Positions 26,149-35,765 of a stretch of DNA of 60,639 bases are shown piece by piece. Numbering within the stretch: the first letter of the stretch is position 1; each line of letters opens with the position of its first letter. Source of the DNA: Pseudovibrio flavus (lineage in GTDB: Bacteria > Pseudomonadota > Alphaproteobacteria > Rhizobiales > Stappiaceae); assembly GCF_009711345.1 (NCBI RefSeq), contig NZ_SMMA01000060.1, positions 118,614-179,252 of the forward strand, in the 5' to 3' direction. The notes under the pieces are model-generated. The model saw nothing but the letters and a program-made list of their open reading frames with translations, was not told the origin of the DNA and did not search any database. The translations under genes and the position numbers were made by a program.

Positions 26149-27573
26149 TCAACGCATTGTCAGGTTTACATTGCCTGATGCTGGCTGGTTCAAGCCATCC
26201 ATGTCGTAGATGTCGCCACGGAAGTGAACTGCACCGTCACTGCTTGCCCATGCTGTAACATAGGACAGGAACAGTGGAATACGGGTCTTCAACTTGGCAT
26301 CCAACCGTTCGCCAGAGCGAATTGATTCGTCAACGAGGGCACGGTCCCAACCATCAGTGGTAGAACCAAGCATCCAAGTTACAAGCTCGCGAACGTTCTG
26401 CACACGCACACAGCCTGATGAGTGGAAGCGGTTACCGCTGCCAAACAGAGACTGTTCCGGCGTATCATGCAGATAGACCTGATGCTTGTTATGGAAGTTG
26501 ATGCGGATAGAACCCATGGAGTTCTTTTCGCCCGGATCCTGCGTAAAGCGGTACTGGGTCGCCTGCTGGGTGTTCCAGTCAATATCGTCCCATTCCAGCT
26601 TGTTGCCGCTCCAGTCGAAGATGCGGATGTTGTTTTTAGCAAGGTAGCTCGGATCTTTCTGCATACGCGGAATAAGATCCTTGCGAATAATGCTCACCGG
26701 AACGGTCCAGTAAGGGTTGAAGTTCACCTCATGGACGGCCGACGCAAGGATCGGAGTCTGGCGATCTTTCATACCCACAACGGCGGTATGACGGGAGCGG
26801 ATGACACCATTCTCAACTGCCTCGATACGAGCAGCCGGAATGTTCACCATGATGTACTTACCCTTCATTTTGCCAGCGAGTTCCTTGACGCGGTCAAGGT
26901 TCATCTCAAGCTGACGAAGGCGGGTAACGGCAGGCACGTTCAACGCGTCCACGGTATCTTTGCCAACAACACCATCTGCGCTCAGGCCATGACGAAGCTG
27001 GAAACGGCGCACGGCTGCATCAACAAAACTATCGAAAGTCTTGGAAAGGCCAGCTTCCGGCAGAAGGTCACCAGAGGTGATAAGACGCTGGCGCAGTTCT
27101 ACAACGCTGTCATGGTTTTGGCCAACACGAAGTGGACGGCCCGGATAGGTCACCTGATTCCAGCCACCTTGCGCAACGATCTGCTGGTAACCCGGAATGG
27201 CCTGTTCCATGAAGAAGCGAGTATTTTCGGAAATGATAGGCGACGCCATGTCCAGCTCGGTCAAGCTACGAACACCGCTGTCGAACCCGTCTTCCCATTC
27301 AGCTCCGGTCACGATCTGACCATCGAGAATTTCGGAGGTCTGTTCTCCGAACTGCGGATCAAGCGGGGCAAGCTGGGACTGATCCAGACCGCTACCCGGC
27401 TGCGCATTGATCTCACCAACCGGCGTCTGAGGTGCTGGGTTGAGAACCATCGGCCCCAAAGGTTTCACCTGAACCTGCGCAAAAGCATCAAAAGATGCGC
27501 TCACAACGGCGGCACCCATCACAAGCGCTGAAGAACAGCTAAGCAGAAGACGACTTTTTGCGCGCAATGACAC
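26149..27573 (-). CDS. Murein L,D-transpeptidase (YcbB/LdtP-like)
   Basis: A 474-residue exported peptidoglycan cross-linking enzyme. A signal peptide occupies residues 1-32 (cleavage near 'AFA'). A peptidoglycan-binding domain covers about 145-213 ('VVELRQRLITSGDL', 'VRRFQLRHGLSADGVVG'), and a YkuD domain about 238-410. The catalytic motif is HSSGCVRV, with His384 and Cys388. The start is GTG with GGGG 7 bases upstream. The gene lies downstream of an LdtR-like regulator in the same direction; in Liberibacter and Sinorhizobium LdtR controls an L,D-transpeptidase (ldtP) involved in osmotic tolerance. A regulatory link is inferred from that. Confidence 0.92.
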   Translation of the reverse strand: MSLRAKSRLLLSCSSALVMGAAVVSASFDAFAQVQVKPLGPMVLNPAPQTPVGEINAQPGSGLDQSQLAPLDPQFGEQTSEILDGQIVTGAEWEDGFDSGVRSLTELDMASPIISENTRFFMEQAIPGYQQIVAQGGWNQVTYPGRPLRVGQNHDSVVELRQRLITSGDLLPEAGLSKTFDSFVDAAVRRFQLRHGLSADGVVGKDTVDALNVPAVTRLRQLEMNLDRVKELAGKMKGKYIMVNIPAARIEAVENGVIRSRHTAVVGMKDRQTPILASAVHEVNFNPYWTVPVSIIRKDLIPRMQKDPSYLAKNNIRIFDWSGNKLEWDDIDWNTQQATQYRFTQDPGEKNSMGSIRINFHNKHQVYLHDTPEQSLFGSGNRFHSSGCVRVQNVRELVTWMLGSTTDGWDRALVDESIRSGERLDAKLKTRIPLFLSYVTAWASSDGAVHFRGDIYDMDGLNQPASGNVNLTMR

Positions 27574-27992
27574 GAATATTCCCCATAATTGACCAAGGCC
27601 CGATCCTGCCTAACGAGTTTAGGCGGGCAACTGGCGAAACTCTATAACAACATAGCATGGTGTCAGACAAACGCCTGCACGGCCGAAACCACCGAAAAGA
27701 ACGATAAAGTCCCCAACTGAAACAGACCGGATAGAAGCGAACAACTGCCCAAGCTGTTGAATTCACGCCCCAGAATCCATCCACTGTCTGACCTCCTCCC
27801 GTTTTTCACGGCAATATGGCTGTTTCGTGTCTGGAAAAAGGACGCGGGGGAGTTTCACCAAAATTTGATTGATCGCGGGAAACGAGCGCCATTCACACGG
27901 AAAACACGAGGAAGGCGAATCATCGAAACACGCAAAAACGCCGCTCTGTATGGGGAGAGCGGCGTTTTTTGTTTCAGCTGACACTGGGGAAT
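27574..27992. other. Gene-free region between ldtR and the L,D-transpeptidase gene
   Basis: These 419 bases contain the strong ldtR terminator (27934-27970). The remaining 360 bases upstream of the transpeptidase GTG have no convincing reading frame and should contain its promoter and any LdtR site. The short frames here lack ribosome-binding sites and family features. Confidence 0.6.
27934..27970. terminator. Rho-independent terminator of ldtR
   Basis: AAAAACGCCGCTCT (27934-27947) pairs with AGAGCGGCGTTTTT (27956-27969). The stem is symmetrical, so it can act on both strands; the ldtR stop lies 23 bases upstream of it in the minus direction. Confidence 0.92.
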
Positions 27993-28505
27993 TTAGAGGC
28001 GATACAGGATCTGATCGGTCCAGAAACGCTCCAAACGGCGCAGGCTGCGGTTAAGATCGACGAGGTCATTTGCCGTGATCTCACCAACCTGCTCTACCGA
28101 GAGGATGTGACGGCTATAAAGTTCGTCAACGATCTGGGCCACTTCCCGGCCTTTTTCCGTGAGACTTACGCGGACAGAACGACGGTCCATTCTGGAACGC
28201 TCGTGGTTGATATAACCAGTCTCCACCAGCTTCTTCAGATTGTAGGAAACATTGGAGCCGAGGTAGTAACCGCGAGTGCGAAGTTCGCCAGCGGTCAGCT
28301 CGTTATCGCCAATGTTGAACAGAAGAAGAGCCTGTACACTGTTCACGTCAGAGCGACCCATACGGTCAAACTCGTCTTTGATCACATCCAGCAAACGTCT
28401 GTGAAGACGTTCGATGAGTGTGAGTGCCTCAAGATATGCAGGCTTGAGTTCTGCTTGTTCTTCTTCCTGCCCCAGGACTTCAACTGCCCTATTTTGATTG
28501 ATCAT
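27993..28505 (-). CDS. ldtR: MarR-family transcriptional regulator LdtR
   Basis: About 170 residues of winged-helix MarR type: 'VNSVQALLLFNIGDNELTAGELRTR' (core 'NELTAGELRTRGYYLGSN'), then 'VSYNLKKLVETGYINHERS' and the wing 'RMDRRSVRVSLTEKGREVA'. This matches the alphaproteobacterial LdtR regulators of cell-wall L,D-transpeptidases, and the transpeptidase gene is the next one downstream. Several in-frame starts exist (TTG 28538, ATG 28526, 28520, 28505). The ATG at 28505 has GAGG 9 bases upstream and was chosen, but the longer forms cannot be excluded. Confidence 0.85.
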   Translation of the reverse strand: MINQNRAVEVLGQEEEQAELKPAYLEALTLIERLHRRLLDVIKDEFDRMGRSDVNSVQALLLFNIGDNELTAGELRTRGYYLGSNVSYNLKKLVETGYINHERSRMDRRSVRVSLTEKGREVAQIVDELYSRHILSVEQVGEITANDLVDLNRSLRRLERFWTDQILYRL

Positions 28506-28660
28506 CTGGTTGCGCCTCATGTCCATATAATCGTGCAAGTCGTATTTTTATTCCGCACTTGAAGCAAATTTACACTACTGCCTCTAAGAACAACTTAAGA
28601 GACAAGATGAATGATCCGTTAATAGCGAAGAAGAACTTTTATCGATCAGCAATTTTTCGT

Positions 28661-29560
28661 TTACTTTAATGATCGCAGGTAGTGGATAATACCTGAAAAA
28701 TCGACCTTTTCCCCGTCACTGTTGCAAAACAGATCATACAGCTCCGCAGCTCGTGCCCCCATTGGCGTCGCGGCACCTGAAGAATCAGAGGCTTCCTGAG
28801 CAAGTTTCAGATCCTTGAGCATCATTGCCGCCGCGAAACCCGGTTTATATGAATTATTAGCGGGTGACGATGGGACAGGTCCGGGAATCGGGCAATAACT
28901 TGTTAACGACCAACATTGACCAGAAGATGTAGAGGAAATTTCGTAGAGTTTTTCCGGGTCCAAACCGAGTTTTTCAGCAAGAACAAATGCTTCGCAGGTG
29001 CCGATCATCGAGATTCCCAAAAGCATGTTGTTGCAGATCTTCGCTGCCTGCCCTGCTCCTGCATCTCCAGCGTGCACGATGGACTTACCCATGATGTCTA
29101 GAAACGGACGGGCAAGCGCCATCGCCTCATCACTGCCGCCGACCATGAATGTCAGCGTGCCAGCAGCCGCCCCAACGGCACCGCCAGAGACCGGCGCATC
29201 TACCATATGCATCCCCGCAGCGGTCGCATCAGCCGCAACAGCGCGAGAAGAATCCACGTCGATGGTGGAACTATCAATGAAGAGTGTGCCCGTATTTGCA
29301 GTAGAAACGAGGCCTTCATCGCCAAGGTAAATAGAACGTACGTGCTTACCGGCTGGCAGCATGGTAACAACCACATCTACATTGGTCGCCGCTTCGCGCG
29401 CTGAGGATGCTGCAACACCGCCCGCTGCAACGTGTCGCTCTACAGCTTCGGCCGAAAGATCAAAGCCCAGCACCTTGTGCCCTGCCTTCACAAGATTTGC
29501 CGCCATTGGGCCGCCCATATTTCCAAGACCGATAAAACCAATCGTCTTTGACGCTGTCAT
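28661..29560 (-). CDS. mmsB: 3-hydroxyisobutyrate dehydrogenase
   Basis: A 299-residue beta-hydroxyacid dehydrogenase that oxidises 3-hydroxyisobutyrate to methylmalonate semialdehyde with NAD+, a late step of valine breakdown. The NAD-binding 'GFIGLGNMGGPMAANL', the substrate motif 'DAPVSGGAVGAAAGTLTFMV' and the catalytic lysine region 'GAGQAAKICNNMLLG' are all present. GGGAGG precedes the ATG. Upstream on the same strand lie 3-hydroxyisobutyryl-CoA hydrolase and isobutyryl-CoA dehydrogenase, so the three form one catabolic set. Confidence 0.95.
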   Translation of the reverse strand: MTASKTIGFIGLGNMGGPMAANLVKAGHKVLGFDLSAEAVERHVAAGGVAASSAREAATNVDVVVTMLPAGKHVRSIYLGDEGLVSTANTGTLFIDSSTIDVDSSRAVAADATAAGMHMVDAPVSGGAVGAAAGTLTFMVGGSDEAMALARPFLDIMGKSIVHAGDAGAGQAAKICNNMLLGISMIGTCEAFVLAEKLGLDPEKLYEISSTSSGQCWSLTSYCPIPGPVPSSPANNSYKPGFAAAMMLKDLKLAQEASDSSGAATPMGARAAELYDLFCNSDGEKVDFSGIIHYLRSLK

Positions 29561-29671
29561 TGGTTTGCCTCCCTCACTTCAAATGCAACAATAGCGCACG
29601 AATAGGCACGCCCGGCACCGCCCCAGATGCCAATTAAAAACGAGACAAAGCTGCCGAGAATGCAGCTTCCT

Positions 29672-29699
29672 TTAAAAATCAAAGCCGCTAGTGGCGGCC
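29672..29699 (-). terminator. Possible terminator overlapping the end of the DUF6163 gene
   Basis: On the minus strand GCCGC (29698-29694) and GCGGC (29688-29684) form a short stem around the stop codon, followed by TTTGATTTTT. The stem is only five pairs, so efficiency is uncertain. Confidence 0.5.
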
Positions 29700-30098
29700 T
29701 TCTCTTTCGGAAAAGTACAGGAGAATAAGATAGATCGCGATTGCACAGATGTAGAATACGTTTTCCAGCGGCGCTCGGCCAAAAGTGGAAGCGAATGCTG
29801 TGTGCATGACGACTTTACTGAGGGATAGAAACAGCCAGATAACCGTACCCCAGTTGGCAAGGAGCCAAAGACCGATACCGGCAACAAGATCCAGCACGCC
29901 GAAGAAGACAACGACGCACTGCCACTCCAGAGGCATTTCCAGAAAATGCAGCCCCTGCCAAGTTGAAAAGCCGATAATACGCGCCCACTGAAGCAAGCCG
30001 GAAATAATCGCCAAAACCGCAACAACGCGCAGAAAGCCATGCAGGATGCCGACAAACGGCAGTCCTTTTTTGACCATATCTCCAAGCGATTGCAGCAT
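29688..30098 (-). CDS. Small integral membrane protein (DUF6163-like)
   Basis: About 136 residues with four hydrophobic segments ('VVAVLAIISGLLQWARII', 'CVVVFFGVLDLVAGIGLWLL', 'VIWLFLSLSKVVM', 'VFYICAIAIYLILLYF'). It resembles the DUF6163 family that recurs near ldtR in Hyphomicrobiales. ATG 30098 or GTG 30104 may be the start; neither has a strong Shine-Dalgarno. An overlapping frame (29672-30085) was rejected because its composition is not protein-like. It sits between two valine-catabolism genes but has no obvious enzymatic link to them. The function is unknown. Confidence 0.7.
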   Translation of the reverse strand: MLQSLGDMVKKGLPFVGILHGFLRVVAVLAIISGLLQWARIIGFSTWQGLHFLEMPLEWQCVVVFFGVLDLVAGIGLWLLANWGTVIWLFLSLSKVVMHTAFASTFGRAPLENVFYICAIAIYLILLYFSEREGRH

Positions 30099-30172
30099 GC
30101 TCACCGACTTATGGCTCCATTTTCACCTGTGGCGCGGTGGGGCAACCATACCTCACCGCGATTGCAATAGCA

Positions 30173-31228
30173 TCACCCCTGCAAAGACAAATCCCCACTT
30201 ACTGGCTTGTCAAAGTATGCAGCGATATCTGCGTCACTCACAGCTTCCAGCGTAGCGGGTGACCATTTCGGAGAGTGATCCTTGTCTACCAGAACAGCGC
30301 GAACCCCCTCATAGAAGTCTACACCCTTCAAGGTTCGAGCCACCATACGGTATTCCATCACCATACACTCGTTCATGGGAAGGGATGCGCCTCTTGTAAG
30401 CTGCTCGTAGGTCAGCTTCATGGAGGTCGGTGAGCGGCTTGCAAGGGTTTTCAAGGTCTTTGCAGCGAATTCGGCATGCTCACTGCCCTGCTCTTCACCA
30501 AGGCGAGCAACAACTTCTTCAACCGTATCTGCGCCAAAGCACTTTTCTACAACAGACGCGATCTTCTTAACCGGCGCATCGCCTGCATCAATCGCAAATT
30601 TGGCAAGAACGCCATCAACATCTTCACTCTCGCAGAGCGCGGCTTCCAGAACAGACATGTCCTCGGACTTGACTGCATGCGTCAGAACACCGGTCCATAG
30701 ACAATCAGCCTGCCTAAGGCGATCTGCGGTCAATGCACAGTAGTAACCAATGCGGTGCGGCATACGAGGAAGGAAGTAACTGCCCCCTACATCAGGAAAG
30801 AAGCCGATACCGGTTTCGGGCATTGCGAACATGGTCTTTTCAGTGCCCACACGGTATTTGCCATGCACGGAAATACCAACGCCGCCGCCCATTACGATGC
30901 CGTCGATCAACGCGATCAGCGGCTTAGGATAGGCTTTCATGTAGGCATTGAGGCGGTACTCATCCGCAAAGAACGTAATGCTTTCTTCAGAGCGTTCTGC
31001 ACCCATGTCATGCACTTGACGAATATCGCCGCCAGCGCAAAACGCCCGCTCGCTCGCGCTATTGATGATCACATGCTTGACGGCCGGATCGCTTTCCCAA
31101 GCCTTCAACTGCTCGTAAAGCGCGGAAACCATGCCGTGGGACAGTGCGTTAAGGGCTTTAGGGCGGTTCAGCGTTGCAATACCTGCTTTACCGGAGACCT
31201 TGAAGAGAACCTCTTCGCTCTTAGTCAT
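30173..31228 (-). CDS. 3-hydroxyisobutyryl-CoA hydrolase (enoyl-CoA hydratase/isomerase family)
   Basis: A 351-residue crotonase-fold enzyme that releases 3-hydroxyisobutyrate from its CoA ester in valine degradation. It is longer than simple enoyl-CoA hydratases (about 260 residues), as HIBCH enzymes are. Diagnostic runs are 'AFCAGGDIRQVHD', 'DGIVMGGGVGISVHGKYR' and 'MPETGIGFFPDVGGSYFL'. GGGAG lies 6 bases before the ATG. It lies 79 bases downstream of isobutyryl-CoA dehydrogenase, consistent with one transcript. Confidence 0.93.
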   Translation of the reverse strand: MTKSEEVLFKVSGKAGIATLNRPKALNALSHGMVSALYEQLKAWESDPAVKHVIINSASERAFCAGGDIRQVHDMGAERSEESITFFADEYRLNAYMKAYPKPLIALIDGIVMGGGVGISVHGKYRVGTEKTMFAMPETGIGFFPDVGGSYFLPRMPHRIGYYCALTADRLRQADCLWTGVLTHAVKSEDMSVLEAALCESEDVDGVLAKFAIDAGDAPVKKIASVVEKCFGADTVEEVVARLGEEQGSEHAEFAAKTLKTLASRSPTSMKLTYEQLTRGASLPMNECMVMEYRMVARTLKGVDFYEGVRAVLVDKDHSPKWSPATLEAVSDADIAAYFDKPVSGDLSLQG

Positions 31229-31307
31229 TTGTTACTCCCATTGGCTTTGCCAGCCCTGAACCGGACGATTCAGAGCCAGCCAAAAGCCGCTGTCTTTTAT
31301 TAAAATC

Positions 31308-32444
31308 TTATTTGAACAGTTCACGCGCAATTATCAGGCGCATGATCTCGTTGGTGCCCTCAAGGATCTGGTGTACCCTTACGTCACGCAGATAACGCTC
31401 AATCGGATAGTCCTGCAAGTAGCCATAACCACCATGCAACTGCAGCGCATCATTCACCACTTTAAAGCCGGTGTCGGTGGCAAGGCGCTTTGCCATTGCC
31501 GCAAGCTTGGTTGCCTGAGGGTCTTTCTGGTCTTGCAAGAAGGCCGCTTTATGCAGCAGCAAGCGCGCTGCTTCCAACTCGGTTGCCATATCGGCAACTT
31601 TAAACTGGAGCGCTTGAAACTGGGCAAGGTTCTTGCCGAACTGCTTACGTTCTTGCATGTAGGTCATTGCCCGCTCAAGACAGGACTGAGCAGCACCCAA
31701 AGAGCATGCGCCAATATTTAGACGACCGCCATCAAGGCCAACCATTGCAATCTTGAAACCATCGCCCTCGCCGCCCACAAGGTTGGAAACTGGCACGCGG
31801 CAATCTTCAAAGGTCACAACAGCGGTCGGCTGGCTTTTCCAACCCAACTTGCGTTCGTTCGCGCCGAATGAAAGCCCCGGCGTTCCCTTCTCGACGACAA
31901 TACAGCTGATGCCAGCTGCACCTTCTTCCCCTGTTCGGGCCATGACGAAGTAAAGATCAGAAACCCCGCCGCCAGAAATAAACGCTTTGGAACCGTTGAG
32001 AACGTACTCGCTGCCATCACGAACGGCTTTTGTGCGCAAAGACGCTGCATCTGAACCCGATCCCGGCTCTGTAAGACAGTAGCTGGCTATGAGGTCCATG
32101 GAGCACATCTGTGGCAAGAACCGCTGCTTGAGCTCATCATCACCAAAGCGGTCGAGCATACCGCCAGTCATATTATGAATGGAAAGGAAAGCTGCGGTTG
32201 ATGTGCAGCCCTTTGCCAGTTCCTCAAAGATCATCGCCGCATCCAAGCGGCCAAGCTCGGTTCCGCCATAATCACCGGAAACATAAAGGCCAGCTAGGCC
32301 CAATTCAGCGGCTTGCTTCAAGGTTTCGACGGGAAAGACCGAATCTCTATCCCACTCCGCAGCATTCGGTTCTAGCGCATCAGCAGAAAAGCTGGCAGCC
32401 AGTTCAACAAATGCCCGTTGGTCCTCTGATAAATTGAAGTCCAT
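31308..32444 (-). CDS. Isobutyryl-CoA dehydrogenase (acyl-CoA dehydrogenase family)
   Basis: A 378-residue FAD flavoenzyme. The signatures 'YCLTEPGSGSDAASLRTKA' (core 'CLTEPGSGSDA'), 'QLHGGYGYLQDYPIERYLRD' and 'VRVHQILEGTNEIMRLI', the last bearing the catalytic-base region, are canonical. The genes downstream (3-hydroxyisobutyryl-CoA hydrolase, mmsB) point to isobutyryl-CoA as the substrate. The ATG at 32444 with GGGAGGG upstream is preferred over an extension to 32468. The methylmalonate-semialdehyde dehydrogenase and enoyl-CoA hydratase steps are not encoded here. Confidence 0.9.
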   Translation of the reverse strand: MDFNLSEDQRAFVELAASFSADALEPNAAEWDRDSVFPVETLKQAAELGLAGLYVSGDYGGTELGRLDAAMIFEELAKGCTSTAAFLSIHNMTGGMLDRFGDDELKQRFLPQMCSMDLIASYCLTEPGSGSDAASLRTKAVRDGSEYVLNGSKAFISGGGVSDLYFVMARTGEEGAAGISCIVVEKGTPGLSFGANERKLGWKSQPTAVVTFEDCRVPVSNLVGGEGDGFKIAMVGLDGGRLNIGACSLGAAQSCLERAMTYMQERKQFGKNLAQFQALQFKVADMATELEAARLLLHKAAFLQDQKDPQATKLAAMAKRLATDTGFKVVNDALQLHGGYGYLQDYPIERYLRDVRVHQILEGTNEIMRLIIARELFK

Positions 32445-33805
<1,361 letters not shown>

Positions 33806-33846
33806 CTCAGCACTCAATTTTGCTCAAGCAAACAAGCCAGAAGACA

Positions 33847-35091
33847 ATGACAAAAACCGAAGCACCACAAACAATCGGGCTTGAACACATTCAAAAAGCT
33901 GCACGCCAAATTGAAGGGGCGGTTCTGCGAACTCCCCTTTTGGCTGCACCTCGGCTGGAACCGCTGACAGGCACCCAGATTTTCGTAAAATACGAAAATA
34001 TGCAGGTCACCAACGCGTTTAAGGAGCGCGGCGCGCTCAATAAGCTGCTTGCTCTCACACCAGAAGAAAGAAAAACCGGCGTTATCGCCATGTCTGCAGG
34101 CAACCATGCACAAGCAGTTGCCCGCCACGCAACACTTCTGGGTATTCCTGCAGTCATCGTAATGCCGGAAACTACACCCCATGTGAAAGTTGCAGCGACA
34201 GAAGGCTTCGGCGCTAAGGTTGTTCTCGCTGGCGAGTCTGTAGACCAAGCAAGAGAAGAAGCAGACCGTTTAGCCAAAGAGCACGGCTACACTTGGGTCC
34301 ATCCGTTTGACGATCCGTACGTCATCGCAGGTCAAGGCACCATTGCCCTTGAAATGCTTGAGGACCAGCCGGATCTTGATGCCATTGTCATTCCAGTTGG
34401 CGGCGGCGGTATGATTGCCGGTATGGCAACAGCCATTAAAGCTCTGAGGCCAGACATTGAAGTGATCGGCGTGGAGACCGAGCTTTATCCGTCTATGTAC
34501 AACGCCCTGAAAGGCGAAGCACTAAAGACGGGAGGCTCAACGCTCGCTGAGGGTATTGCCGTTCATAACGTAGGCACCCTCACCCGTGAACTCGTTCTGC
34601 AGCATGTCGATGACATTGTTCTGGTGACTGAAACCCAGATCGAGCAGGCTGTGAACGCCTATCTCACCTTGCAAAAGACCATTGCAGAGGGCGCAGGTGG
34701 CGCAGGCCTTGCGGCAGTGATGGCCAATAAAGGTCGCTTTGCAGGTAAAAAAGTCGGCCTCGTGCTGTGCGGCGGTAATATCGACCCTCGCCTTCTCACA
34801 AGCATCATGCTGCGTGAACTCGTCCGCGATGGGCATATCATCTCTATCCGTTGTACTATTCCTGACAGACCGGGCCTTTTGGGCGAAATCTCGACCCTCA
34901 TTGGCCATCTGGGCGGAAACATCCTTGATGTATCCCACCACCGTCTGTTCTTGGAGGTACCGGCAAAAGGCGCAACGCTGGACGTAACAATCGAGACCCG
35001 CGGTATCGTCCACGCTGAAGAGATCGTTGAAGGCCTGCGCGAAAGAGGCATCGATGTGCAGTACCGCGCCAGCGCTGAACTGCGGAACTAA
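33847..35091 (+). CDS. ilvA: Threonine ammonia-lyase (threonine dehydratase) with ACT domain
   Basis: A 414-residue fold-type II PLP enzyme deaminating threonine to 2-oxobutyrate. The PLP lysine is in 'TNAFKERGALNKL' and the phosphate-binding loop is 'VIPVGGGGMIAGMA'. The C-terminal 75 residues form one ACT-type domain ('DRPGLLGEISTLIGHLGGN'), shorter than the double regulatory domain of biosynthetic E. coli IlvA. The enzyme may therefore be regulated differently or be catabolic. The ATG at 33847 was chosen over an upstream TTG at 33820. It starts 41 bases after hemB. Confidence 0.93.
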   Translation: MTKTEAPQTIGLEHIQKAARQIEGAVLRTPLLAAPRLEPLTGTQIFVKYENMQVTNAFKERGALNKLLALTPEERKTGVIAMSAGNHAQAVARHATLLGIPAVIVMPETTPHVKVAATEGFGAKVVLAGESVDQAREEADRLAKEHGYTWVHPFDDPYVIAGQGTIALEMLEDQPDLDAIVIPVGGGGMIAGMATAIKALRPDIEVIGVETELYPSMYNALKGEALKTGGSTLAEGIAVHNVGTLTRELVLQHVDDIVLVTETQIEQAVNAYLTLQKTIAEGAGGAGLAAVMANKGRFAGKKVGLVLCGGNIDPRLLTSIMLRELVRDGHIISIRCTIPDRPGLLGEISTLIGHLGGNILDVSHHRLFLEVPAKGATLDVTIETRGIVHAEEIVEGLRERGIDVQYRASAELRN

Positions 35092-35166
35092 TTTTCTATT
35101 TAACCCCTGCGTTGAAAACCGCACTCCCCATACCTACCTCTGGGGAAGTAAAAAGGAGGGGCAACA

Positions 35167-35652
35167 GTGAGCCACGACACAATACAAGTTCAACGGGAAG
35201 AACCGTGGTTTGACCCATATACCCATCCGCGCCTCTATGATGGCCTGCGGTTGAAGAGATTGTTCGCATTCTTCATTGATGCGATTGCAATTCTTATTCT
35301 GACAGCTCTCGCTTCGGTCGTGGTGTTCATTCTGGGCATTTTCACACTTGGCCTCGGCTTCCTGCTCCTGCCTATTTTGTGGCAGGCGGTAGCTCTGACT
35401 TACACAGCATTTACCCTTGGCGGCAAAGATGCAGCAACGCCGGGCATGAAAGCTATGGGCCTTGAGATGCGCCTTTCCCATGGCGGACGCCCTTACCCAC
35501 TTCTTGCGGCCGTGCATGCGCTCTTCTTCTGGGTATCGGTGACTGTGCTCACACCGCTAATCGTGCTGGTTTCTCTGGTCAGCAGTAAAAAACGTCTGCT
35601 GCACGATATGGTCTTGGGAACCATTGTCATTAATCGTGATGCAATTTCATAA
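35167..35652 (+). CDS. RDD-family membrane protein
   Basis: A 161-residue protein of the RDD family. The N-terminal soluble part ends at 'RLKRLFAFFIDAIAIL', and the protein has three to four hydrophobic segments. The conserved glycine-rich 'GGKDAATPGMKAMGLEMR' and final 'SKKRLLHDMVLGTIVI' are the RDD hallmarks. GTG start with a good GGAGG 7 bases upstream. Roles proposed for RDD proteins include Na+/H+ exchange and membrane-protein support, but the specific function is unknown. It is followed by an ion-coupled permease. Confidence 0.88.
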   Translation: MSHDTIQVQREEPWFDPYTHPRLYDGLRLKRLFAFFIDAIAILILTALASVVVFILGIFTLGLGFLLLPILWQAVALTYTAFTLGGKDAATPGMKAMGLEMRLSHGGRPYPLLAAVHALFFWVSVTVLTPLIVLVSLVSSKKRLLHDMVLGTIVINRDAIS

Positions 35653-35765
35653 ATCGTGGTGGGGACAGAGCCCAGTTTAATTGTTTATCATGTCTCGTAG
35701 TGCGTGACGGAACCTTCAAAAAGCAATAGGAAGGTGTAGTTTTTTAAAGGCAGTACGGGGCATTG

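Noticed and set aside
27539-27784. An 81-codon frame upstream of the L,D-transpeptidase
   Set aside because: It has no ribosome-binding site, is Trp/Arg/Ser-rich, and lies where the promoter is expected.
29672-30085. Alternative minus-strand frame over the DUF6163 gene
   Set aside because: The other frame gives four clean membrane helices, while this one is Ser/Cys/Arg-rich without pattern.
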